Source of the DNA: CAZSGN01 sp964606415
GTDB lineage: Bacteria; Bacteroidota; Bacteroidia; Bacteroidales; JBBRXJ01
Length of the DNA stretch: 5,110 nucleotides
Assembly: GCA_964606415.1 (NCBI GenBank)
Contig: CAZSGN010000214.1
Coordinates: 1-5,110 of the forward strand
Direction: 5' to 3'
Shown one piece after another: positions 1 to 5,110 of the stretch (its first letter is position 1; the number at the start of each line of letters is the position of its first letter). The translations under genes and the position numbers were made by a program. The notes under the pieces are model-generated. The model had not been told where the DNA came from. It saw only the letters and a program-made list of their open reading frames with translations, and made no database searches.

Positions 1-50
1 TATACCTAAGTAAAGCGATTTTTCACTTCGTTTAAATCGCTCAACTTAGG
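1..50. repeat. Hairpin-forming dispersed repeat, copy 1
   Basis: An inverted repeat with arms 5-21 and 34-50: 17 bases each, two mismatches at 12-13, and a 12-base loop. The same sequence recurs in the same orientation at 4563-4613, with about 44 of 51 aligned positions identical by hand alignment, so this is a repeat family and not a one-off terminator. It begins 17 bp past the stop of the minus-strand radical SAM gene, so it would fold in the 3' end of that mRNA and could act as a terminator or stabilising 3' stem. No U-tract follows on the minus strand within the visible bases. It resembles a REP/palindromic intergenic element; any link to a mobilising enzyme is not visible here. The element may extend left of the window. 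Confidence 0.8.
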
Positions 51-67
51 TAATAATTATGTCGTTG

Positions 68-934
68 TTAAATATTGCCAAGATAAACGTGGTTGAGGTA
101 TTTTTCAGCAATACCTTTCAGTGTTGTAAGTTTTTCAGGTGAAGTGCTGTCTATTTTTAATTTGTATCTTGGAAAATATCTTGAGAGATGGAGTACGGTA
201 TCTTTGCTGGTATTTTGTTGTATCCATTGCACCATTAGCTCAAAAGTTTCCGGGTCATCATTTTTGGTGGGGATGATCAAATTTGTTAATTCCAGATGAG
301 CACCATGTTGATGGATTTTCTTAATGGTTTCTAAAACAGGTTGTAATGAAGCTCCTGTTAATTGTTGATAGAAAGTTTCAGTAAAACCTTTAAGATCAAT
401 ATTGAAAGCATCCATATACGAAAGTAATTTATCAAGGGGTGCTTGTTCAATGTACCCATTGGAAATCATAATGTTCTTTAGATTATGCTGTCTGGACTGT
501 CTGGCAATGTCCAGCATAAATTCATACCAGACTGTAGGTTCATTGTAGGTGTATGCGATGCCAATATTTTTGGGATTACTTGTGGCTTGTTCTAAAATGG
601 AATGAACATCTTCCTGTTTTAAATAAGGGAAAGTTTCGATGTTGTTTTGGGATATATCACAATTTTGGCAAAAGTGACAGGCCAGATTACATCCAATACT
701 TCCAATGGAATAAATAATTTTGGATGGATAGTAATGATAGAGTGGTTTTTTTTCAATGGGATCAAAATTACGGGCTGATAATTGCCCGTAAACTTCACTG
801 TAAAGTTTGCCATCAATGTTTTTGCGGACATGACATTTACCGCGCTTATTAGGATTAATGATGCATTGATGTGGGCATAATTGGCATTTAACCTGATGGT
901 TATTTAATGTTTGGTAATATGCAGCTTCCCGCAT
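68..934 (-). CDS. amrS: AmmeMemoRadiSam-system radical SAM protein (AmrS-like), apparently short at the C-terminus
   Basis: A 288-residue radical SAM protein counted from the ATG at 934-932 (MREAAYYQ), which matches the usual family start. An in-frame TTG lies two codons upstream but is less likely. The N-terminus carries the family's cysteine cluster (C17, C20, C24, C34, in a CxLCPHxC...GKC pattern). The radical SAM cluster is C82-x3-C86-x2-C89 within GCNLACHFC and would bind a 4Fe-4S centre and S-adenosylmethionine. YTYNEPT (128-134), ISNGYI (157-162), NIDLKGF (178-184) and HLSRYFP (249-255) are characteristic of this family, which is related to pyruvate formate-lyase activating enzymes. 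The reaction is not established; relatives sit beside Memo-like (AmrB) and AMMECR1 (AmrA) genes, neither of which is in the window. From memory, relatives are roughly 330-350 residues and continue after VYLGN into a Cys-x2-Cys tail. Here the frame stops directly after VYLGNI, so that tail is missing. The start lies 17 bp after the response regulator stop, suggesting co-transcription. No Shine-Dalgarno sequence is seen. Confidence 0.88.
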   Translation of the reverse strand: MREAAYYQTLNNHQVKCQLCPHQCIINPNKRGKCHVRKNIDGKLYSEVYGQLSARNFDPIEKKPLYHYYPSKIIYSIGSIGCNLACHFCQNCDISQNNIETFPYLKQEDVHSILEQATSNPKNIGIAYTYNEPTVWYEFMLDIARQSRQHNLKNIMISNGYIEQAPLDKLLSYMDAFNIDLKGFTETFYQQLTGASLQPVLETIKKIHQHGAHLELTNLIIPTKNDDPETFELMVQWIQQNTSKDTVLHLSRYFPRYKLKIDSTSPEKLTTLKGIAEKYLNHVYLGNI

Positions 935-951
935 AAACAAATATTTTTGGG

Positions 952-1362
952 TTATAAAAATTTATTCATCATTCTCAAAAGTTGGTTTTTATTAATTGGT
1001 TTTGATATGTAATCATCACAACCAGCTTTGAGACAAGCAACCTTTTCTTCTTCCATGGCATATGCTGTCTGAGCAATGACCGGAAGATTACGTCTGTATG
1101 CTTTAATTTTCTGAGTGGCTTCATAACCATCCATTTTGGGTAACTGAATATCCATTAAAACAAGATCTATGCCAGGGTTATTTACACACTTTTCGACTGC
1201 TTCTTCTCCCGCTTTGGCATGAATAATATTTACTTTTGTTCGCCGGAAAAGTGCTTCCAGTAGACGGTAACTTGAAAGATCGTCTTCAACAATTAGTATG
1301 GTTTGATTTTCCCAATTATAAACAGGTTCATTTTTGTTTTGATCTGTATCTTCCGCGACCAT
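952..1362 (-). CDS. Single-domain CheY-like response regulator
   Basis: A 136-residue protein made of one receiver domain (about residues 20-136) after a short polar N-terminal extension. All key receiver residues are present: acidic pocket E26/D27 in ILIVEDD, phosphoacceptor D71 in LVLMDIQLPKMDG, switch T99 in AQTA, and K121 in DDYISKP. No DNA-binding or enzymatic output domain follows, so it probably works by protein-protein contact or as a phosphorelay intermediate. The sequence style (NWENQTILIVEDD, HAKAGEEAVE) resembles receiver domains attached to hybrid histidine kinases in Bacteroidota, but no kinase gene is in the window, so its partner is unknown. The start is a true ATG with an A-rich leader and no Shine-Dalgarno motif. 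A 393-bp gap separates it from the upstream gene, so it probably has its own promoter. The radical SAM gene follows after 17 bp. Confidence 0.93.
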   Translation of the reverse strand: MVAEDTDQNKNEPVYNWENQTILIVEDDLSSYRLLEALFRRTKVNIIHAKAGEEAVEKCVNNPGIDLVLMDIQLPKMDGYEATQKIKAYRRNLPVIAQTAYAMEEEKVACLKAGCDDYISKPINKNQLLRMMNKFL

Positions 1363-1560
1363 AATGTTGTTTTTTAGGTTATTAGATGATGTGAAGTAAT
1401 TGTGAAAATGCTGCGTTCATCTGTTAATTTTTTAATTTTCAATTGTCGGGGTTCGCCATGATTCTCAAAACCAGATTTCACAGCATACCATAACGCCAAA
1501 ATAATCATCAAAATGTGTGTGTTCCGTCAGCCGGCCGATCATGGATCGGTTCATATATTT

Positions 1561-1591
1561 CAAATTTAACTAAAAAAAACGGGTCATGAAA
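1561..1591 (-). promoter_or_regulatory. Candidate Bacteroidota-type promoter for the response regulator and amrS
   Basis: Read on the minus strand, TAAATTTG (1568-1561) matches the TAnnTTTG -7 element exactly. TTTC (1591-1588) lies 19 bases upstream and differs by one base from the TTTG -33 element. The predicted transcript would have a leader of nearly 200 nt before the response regulator ATG. The region is AT-rich, so a chance match is possible. Confidence 0.35.
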
Positions 1592-1680
1592 ATTTCCTGC
1601 ATACTCATTCTAACCGGATGGAAAAGTCCCGGGAAAATAATACAAGACCTGTATGGGATTAAATAACACGGAGTGATCAA

Positions 1681-1724
1681 GTTACCGGGTGAATGGGCTT
1701 TAGGTAATAAATCACCCCGGTAAC
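1681..1724 (-). terminator. Stem-loop downstream of cysQ, possible terminator
   Basis: GTTACCGGGTGA (1681-1692) pairs with TCACCCCGGTAAC (1712-1724), giving 12 bp with a single bulged C and a 19-base loop. It begins 31 bp after the cysQ stop, where a terminator for the permease-cysQ transcript is expected. No U-tract follows on the minus strand, so it is not a canonical intrinsic terminator. It could instead protect the 3' end of the mRNA. A further GGTAAC at 1735-1740 repeats part of the arm. Confidence 0.5.
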
Positions 1725-1755
1725 CCGATGTCCTGGTAACTTCGTTTTCTGACCC

Positions 1756-2613
1756 TTAAGAGCTTAATTTGGGCAGTGCCTCTGAGGGGATATTAAATTG
1801 GTTGTTCTTGACAATAAACCAGGGATTAAGCAAATTTTCCTTATTGTAGAGAAAAGGACTTTTACCATCTGCACCCGTTAATTCAAATCCGGCTTCATTT
1901 AAAATCGCATGGCCAGCGCCTGTGTCCCATTCCATGGTGGGGCCGAAGCGTGGATAAACATCTGCATTTCCTTCTGCAACCATGCAAAGTTTTAATGAAC
2001 TGCCGCGTGATAGGATTTCCGCATCTCCATATTGAAGTTTTAATGCCTCGAAAAATGTATTTGTCTCAGGTGAGAGATGAGAACGGCTACCTACCATTAC
2101 TGTTTTTTTCCGTTTTTGATTCAAAGGTAGTTTTTCTGCTTTGGGTAATAAATTTTCTATGTTGATGTATTTAACTGGCCCATTTGTTATTTTCGAAATT
2201 TTAAAGGAGCTTTTCTCTGGTATATTGAAGTATAATTCTTGTAATACCGGAATATAAATGACACCGACCAGCGGTCTGTTGTTCTCGATCAGGGCAATAT
2301 TTACGGTGAATTCGCCATTACGTTTAATAAACTCTTTTGTGCCATCCAGGGGGTCGATAAGCCAGAATTGCTCCCATATTTTTCTTTTTTCATAAGGCAC
2401 AGCTTTTCCTTCTTCGCTTAGTATCGGCAGGCCGGTTGCTTCAAGTTGATCGACAATGGCCTTGTGTGATCTTTTATCGGCAACAGTTAAAGGCGAATGA
2501 TCTGATTTTTGTTCAACATTAAAATCATCATGTTCATAAACTTCCATTATTTCCTGCCCTGCAATCAGAGCTGCATTGATAGCTATGTTAATTGTCTTTT
2601 CCGGTACTTGCAT
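1756..2613 (-). CDS. cysQ: 3'(2'),5'-bisphosphate nucleotidase CysQ
   Basis: A 285-residue, full-length member of the inositol monophosphatase/FIG superfamily, most like CysQ. The expected reaction is dephosphorylation of 3'-phosphoadenosine 5'-phosphate (PAP) to AMP in the cytoplasm, which relieves PAP inhibition during sulfate assimilation. Visible motifs are SPLTVADKRSH (40-50), ILSEEG (64-69) with metal-binding E67/E68, the signature WLIDPLDGTKEFI (84-96) with D87, D90, G91 and T92, GSRSH (175-179), GSSLKLCMVAEGNADVYPR (204-222), and EWDTGAGHAIL (228-238), where W229-D230 completes the metal site. All catalytic residues are intact. The ATG lies 2 bp after the stop of the SLC13 permease, so the two genes are almost certainly co-transcribed and probably translationally coupled. 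Activity on inositol phosphates cannot be excluded from sequence, but the family signature and the transporter neighbour favour PAP. Confidence 0.93.
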   Translation of the reverse strand: MQVPEKTINIAINAALIAGQEIMEVYEHDDFNVEQKSDHSPLTVADKRSHKAIVDQLEATGLPILSEEGKAVPYEKRKIWEQFWLIDPLDGTKEFIKRNGEFTVNIALIENNRPLVGVIYIPVLQELYFNIPEKSSFKISKITNGPVKYINIENLLPKAEKLPLNQKRKKTVMVGSRSHLSPETNTFFEALKLQYGDAEILSRGSSLKLCMVAEGNADVYPRFGPTMEWDTGAGHAILNEAGFELTGADGKSPFLYNKENLLNPWFIVKNNQFNIPSEALPKLSS

Positions 2614-2615
2614 TT

Positions 2616-4403
2616 TTAAATAAAATATTTTATTGATAAAACAGATATGGTTACAATCATATATATAATAGTAAGGGGTAAACCTATTTTCATGAAATCC
2701 TTAAACGAATATTTTCCGGGACCATAAACCATCAAGTTTGTCTGATAACCGATGGGGGTGATGAAATTGGCTGCTGCTGCGTAAGCTACAACAAGAATAA
2801 ATGGAGTAGGAGGCAAGCCCAAATTGACGGACATGGTTAGCGAGATAGGGAAAATGATGGCAACGGCAGCTTTATTTGTGATATAAGCAGCCATTAAGGA
2901 GGTGATGATGTATATCCCTGTTAGTAAGCCTATCGTTCCAAAAGGTTTAAATAAATTAATAAACGAATTTGCAATGAGTTCTGCAGCACCTGTTTTTTCC
3001 ATTGCTATACCTAATGCCAGAGATAATACAATAAGCAGCCCCAGGTTATAATCAATGCTTTTGGGTAATTCCTTGGGATTGGTTAGGTTCATGCTCAATG
3101 AGGCCATCAAAAGAATGATAAGGCCCATAAATAATGTTATAACGTTAAAAGCTGAAAGCATAATGGCTGCAAAAAGCCCTGCCAGCATAATGATAATCTT
3201 GTAATTTTCAACTTTTACAAAATCCCGGACTTTGGAAATAAAATAAAAGTCTTGAGAATCCAGCGTGCGGCTGTAGAAATCCTCTCCGGTATATAATAAA
3301 AGTACATCTCCTGCTTTTATCAAAACGTTACCCAGTTTACCGGTAATTCGTTCGCCATTTCTGTAAACGGATATAATTGCGGCATCATATTTTGATCTGA
3401 AATTACTTTCCTTGACTGTTTTGTTGATTAGGGTTGAGTTCTGTGAGATGACAATTTCAACGATCTCGGTTCGTTTACGTTTTTTATATAACATACCCAC
3501 TTCCGGAACAGATAGCCCCATTCGGGAATTAATTAATTCAGCAATCGTATCTGTATCTCCAGCAAAATTAAGAATATCGCCTGCCTGTAAAATGACATCT
3601 GGTGAAACAGCAGGAAATTTTTGTGAGTCTCTGATAATTTCTACAAGGTATAAACCTTTTAGACTTCTTAAACCAGCTTCTTTAATTGATTTGCCACAGA
3701 GTTGAGAGTCTTTTTTTACCTGGGCTGTGACAATATATTCCCGGGGGCTTGAGGCATAATCTGTTGTGACATCCGGTGTTTCCGGAAGTAATTTGGAGCT
3801 GAAAAGCATGAGATAAATGGTGCCGATAATAATCATGGGTACTCCGACCCATGCAAAGTCAAAAATTTGAAATTCCTGAAAATCCGGTATAATTTCCTGA
3901 TCAGCCACCAGTCCGTTGACGATCAGGTTTGTTGATGTACCTATTAATGTGGCACATCCTCCTAAAATAGAGGCATAAGAAAGAGGAATCAAAAAACGCG
4001 AGGGGCTAAAGTTATTTCTGCGGCACCAATTATAGATGTAGGGCATCATAACTGCAACAATAGGGGTGTTGTTGACAAAAGCTGAGAAAAAACTCACAAT
4101 TGTTGTCATGCGCCCAAGAAAACCCCGGTTGCTTTTAGCTGAATTAAATATTTTATCAAAAACAATTTCGAGGGCTCCTGTTTTTCGCAATACATCTCCC
4201 AGCAATAATAGCATAATAATAACGGCTACGTGTTGATTGGCAAAACCGGAAAGGATTTCTTTTGGGGTAAGAATGTTAAAAACACCAAGGAATATCACGC
4301 CAACTAAAAAAGTGAAGGAGGTGCCCAGCCATTCTTTATAAAGACTAAAGATAATAAAAGCTAGTACCACAAAAACAACAATTTGGTCAAAGGTTAGGGG
4401 CAT
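2616..4403 (-). CDS. SLC13/DASS-family permease with two internal TrkA-C (RCK_C) domains, probable sulfate transporter
   Basis: A 595-residue inner-membrane protein counted from the ATG at 4403-4401 (MPLTFDQ); a TTG two codons upstream is an alternative start. The layout is a hydrophobic half at about 1-205, a soluble insert at about 220-385 containing two RCK_C/TrkA-C-like modules (near 221-296 and 310-380, each with an AGD motif: QAGDILNF and KAGDVLLL), and a second hydrophobic half at about 402-595. The two halves carry the paired substrate/sodium-site motifs of divalent anion:sodium symporters: SAFVNNTPIVAVMMP (107-121) with GTSTNL (155-160), and ITNKAAVAIIFP (508-519) with TPIGYQTNLMVYGPG (549-563). 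This insert architecture is common in bacterial and algal SAC1-like sulfate permeases. Sulfate specificity is inferred mainly from cysQ starting 2 bp downstream; other divalent anions or dicarboxylates remain possible. The length and both repeats look intact. Confidence 0.92.
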   Translation of the reverse strand: MPLTFDQIVVFVVLAFIIFSLYKEWLGTSFTFLVGVIFLGVFNILTPKEILSGFANQHVAVIIMLLLLGDVLRKTGALEIVFDKIFNSAKSNRGFLGRMTTIVSFFSAFVNNTPIVAVMMPYIYNWCRRNNFSPSRFLIPLSYASILGGCATLIGTSTNLIVNGLVADQEIIPDFQEFQIFDFAWVGVPMIIIGTIYLMLFSSKLLPETPDVTTDYASSPREYIVTAQVKKDSQLCGKSIKEAGLRSLKGLYLVEIIRDSQKFPAVSPDVILQAGDILNFAGDTDTIAELINSRMGLSVPEVGMLYKKRKRTEIVEIVISQNSTLINKTVKESNFRSKYDAAIISVYRNGERITGKLGNVLIKAGDVLLLYTGEDFYSRTLDSQDFYFISKVRDFVKVENYKIIIMLAGLFAAIMLSAFNVITLFMGLIILLMASLSMNLTNPKELPKSIDYNLGLLIVLSLALGIAMEKTGAAELIANSFINLFKPFGTIGLLTGIYIITSLMAAYITNKAAVAIIFPISLTMSVNLGLPPTPFILVVAYAAAANFITPIGYQTNLMVYGPGKYSFKDFMKIGLPLTIIYMIVTISVLSIKYFI

Positions 4404-4446
4404 GAACAATGCTTGGTTTTAGTTATTTCTGATAAGGTTCAATCTG

Positions 4447-4477
4447 CAATATTAATCGTTTTTTAGTGAAAATTAAA
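4447..4477 (-). promoter_or_regulatory. Candidate promoter for the permease-cysQ operon
   Basis: Read on the minus strand, TAATATTG (4454-4447) differs by one base from TAnnTTTG. TTTA (4477-4474), 19 bases upstream, differs by one base from TTTG. The predicted start near 4441 would leave a leader of about 40 nt before the ATG at 4403, a plausible distance. Both boxes are imperfect and the region is AT-rich, so this is a weak call. Confidence 0.28.
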
Positions 4478-4544
4478 CACAAAAGGATTATAAATAACTA
4501 AAGTCTCCCCTTATCTTCTCTGCGATTGTTATTGTATAATCAAT

Positions 4545-4556
4545 TTGAGCGATTTT
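4545..4556 (+). repeat. Partial copy of the hairpin repeat arm
   Basis: TTGAGCGATTTT at 4545-4556 is identical to the left arm of the full repeat copy that starts 18 bp later (4574-4585). No matching right arm follows it directly, so it looks like a half element left by duplication or deletion. Its minus-strand form could also pair with the neighbouring arm. Confidence 0.5.
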
Positions 4557-4562
4557 CGGGGT

Positions 4563-4613
4563 TATACCTGAGTTGAGCGATTTTTTCACTGCGTTTAAAT
4601 CGCTCAACTTCAG
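4563..4613. repeat. Hairpin-forming dispersed repeat, copy 2
   Basis: AGTTGAGCGATTT (4571-4583) pairs perfectly with AAATCGCTCAACT (4597-4609). The stem extends by three more pairs (CTG 4568-4570 with CAG 4611-4613) past a bulged T at 4610. It is the same element and orientation as 1-50, including the leading TATACC, with about six substitutions and one indel between the copies. The stem is retained despite changes in the outer arm. It lies about 160 bp upstream of the permease start, upstream of the candidate promoter. Confidence 0.82.
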
Positions 4614-4938
4614 AAATCCTGATCCTAGTGTTGTGAATCAATAACTTATGAAAATATAAAAACAATTTATAATGTCGTAAAATTGATTCGCTTTTTATCC
4701 TGAATCATTTTAATTCTACTTTGACACATTAAAACATCTAATCAAAATATAACTTTATGTCATATGGCACAAATATTAGGAGCTTGGAATATTGGAAGGT
4801 ATTTACTTTATTACTACAAACAGTACATCCCTCCGGGGTTACTGAATAATAACCTGGCGAAATTTAAAAATGATTATTATTTGTGGATTATATTTTAATG
4901 ATATAAAATTTTTATATAAGCTATTCCGGCATTCAGGG
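4614..4938. other. 325-bp AT-rich intergenic region with no supported gene
   Basis: A very AT-rich stretch between the second repeat and the terminal palindrome. The only notable coding potential is a 44-codon plus-strand frame (4764-4898, beginning MAQILGAWNIGRY) and an overlapping 30-codon frame from 4757. Neither has a recognisable domain, and neither is called. A strong short hairpin is at 4821-4844. A weaker inverted repeat pairs TGATTC (4684-4689) with GAATCA (4702-4707). TTTG at 4720-4723 and TAACTTTA at 4750-4757 recall a Bacteroidota promoter, but the 26-base spacing is too long. Confidence 0.5.
4821..4844. repeat. Compact GC-rich hairpin in AT-rich surroundings
   Basis: CAGTA (4821-4825) pairs with TACTG (4840-4844). 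Past a bulged C at 4826, ATCCC (4827-4831) pairs with GGGGT (4835-4839) including one T-G wobble on the plus strand, closing on a TCC loop. That is ten pairs and one bulge in 24 bases. No U-tract follows on either strand, so a terminator is unlikely. I have a loose memory of similar CATCCCTCCGGGG-type intergenic repeats in other Bacteroidota, which cannot be verified here. Confidence 0.5.
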
Positions 4939-5110
4939 ATTTTTTGTTACAAGTCAAGAAAACAGTTTTGCGGGCTGTCCACGCAAGCAACACAGTCGGG
5001 ACTTTTGAAACCTGGTGATTTGCCATTAGCATGTATCTTTCGATTGGCAGGAAATCTGCTATCTGTTGTGTTGCGTGGAAAAACTGTTTTCGTAGTACTT
5101 GTCAAAAAAT
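4939..5110. repeat. 172-bp long imperfect palindrome (MITE-like element or structured RNA)
   Basis: The two ends pair in ordered blocks: ATTTTTTG (4939-4946) with CAAAAAAT (5103-5110), ACAAGT (4949-4954) with ACTTGT (5097-5102), GAAAACAGTTTT (4958-4969) with AAAACTGTTTTC (5080-5091), CCACGCAA (4979-4986) with TTGCGTGG (5071-5078), and CAACA (4988-4992) with TGTTG (5064-5068). An apical stem pairs GATTT and GCCA (5017-5025) with TGGC and AAATC (5045-5056) across a 3-base internal loop. The left arm has an unmatched GCGGGCTGT (4970-4978). Nearly 50 paired positions make chance very unlikely. The last pair falls on the window edge, so the element may continue. No transposase, reverse transcriptase or integrase is adjacent in the visible sequence, and a target-site duplication cannot be tested because the right flank is outside. 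Confidence 0.8.

Larger units (their letters stand above)
1363..1755. other. 393-bp intergenic gap between cysQ and the response regulator
   Basis: No convincing gene is seen on either strand; the longest minus-strand reading frame noticed is about 29 codons. The gap holds the GC-rich stem-loop just after cysQ (1681-1724), a candidate promoter for the response regulator (1561-1591), and a small perfect hairpin with arms 1535-1540 and 1544-1549 (CCGATC/GATCGG, 3-base loop). That hairpin would fall inside the 5' leader of the response regulator transcript if the promoter is real. An 8-base palindrome, TCCCGGGA, is at 1627-1634. No known riboswitch was recognised. Confidence 0.6.

Noticed and set aside
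1..50. CRISPR-like direct repeats from the two copies of the ~50-bp element.
   Set aside because: The copies are about 4.5 kb apart, with no regular spacers, no array and no cas genes.
971..1470. Shared ATTCTCAAAA at 971-980 and 1461-1470, considered as a remnant of a duplicated response regulator end.
   Set aside because: The identity does not extend meaningfully beyond ten AT-rich bases, so chance is sufficient.
1513..1571. Short frames in the cysQ-response regulator gap, including a 29-codon minus-strand frame starting MNRSMIGRL.
   Set aside because: Too short, no similarity to a known family, and no conserved start context.
3412..3705. Plus-strand frame of 97 codons inside the permease gene.
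   Set aside because: It is antisense to the soluble TrkA-C insert of a clearly real gene, and its translation resembles no known protein.
4764..4898. Plus-strand frame of 44 codons (MAQILGAWNIGRY...).
   Set aside because: It is short, AT-rich, contains a strong hairpin, has no ribosome-binding or good promoter signal, and overlaps another short frame; not called as a gene.
4895..5032. Minus-strand frame of 45 codons (starting MLMANHQVSKVP) crossing the left arm of the long palindrome.
   Set aside because: It lies mostly on an inverted-repeat arm, has no recognisable domain or clear start signal, and is better explained as a chance frame over the palindrome.
4939..5110. Retron msr-msd RNA or integron attC site as the identity of the long palindrome.
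   Set aside because: Both form long hairpins, but no reverse transcriptase or integrase is visible and the GTTRRRY-type attC core was not found; without the right flank neither can be supported.

Overview
The window looks like a piece of a Bacteroidota chromosome, probably a Bacteroidales or Marinilabiliales-type organism. This is judged from the low-GC base composition, the A-rich gene starts without Shine-Dalgarno sequences, partial matches to the Bacteroidota TTTG/TAnnTTTG promoter pattern, and the style of the proteins. No rRNA, tRNA, CRISPR array, recognisable transposase or phage gene is visible.

All four convincing genes are on the minus strand, so transcription runs from high to low coordinates. 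They form two pairs. The first pair is an SLC13/DASS-family permease (4403 to 2616) followed after 2 bp by a CysQ-type 3'(2'),5'-bisphosphate nucleotidase (2613 to 1756). This fits anion (probably sulfate) uptake linked to clearing PAP, the by-product of sulfate activation. A GC-rich stem-loop lies just after cysQ. After a 393-bp gap comes the second pair: a single-domain CheY-like response regulator (1362 to 952), and 17 bp after it a radical SAM protein of the AmmeMemoRadiSam (AmrS) family (934 to 68). The AmrS protein appears to end early, at VYLGNI, where relatives usually continue into a short cysteine-containing tail.

The non-coding DNA is the unusual part. Two copies of a roughly 50-bp hairpin-forming repeat in the same orientation bracket the gene block: 1-50, just beyond the AmrS stop, and 4563-4613, about 160 bp upstream of the permease start. 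A half-copy sits next to the second one. From 4614 to 4938 there is AT-rich DNA with no supported gene but one strong short hairpin (4821-4844). The last 172 bases (4939-5110) form a long imperfect palindrome whose outermost paired bases coincide with the right window edge. It could be a MITE-like element or a structured RNA.

No complete novel system can be demonstrated from this window. The best leads are the 172-bp palindrome, the dispersed hairpin repeat, and the short AmrS that ends next to one copy of that repeat.
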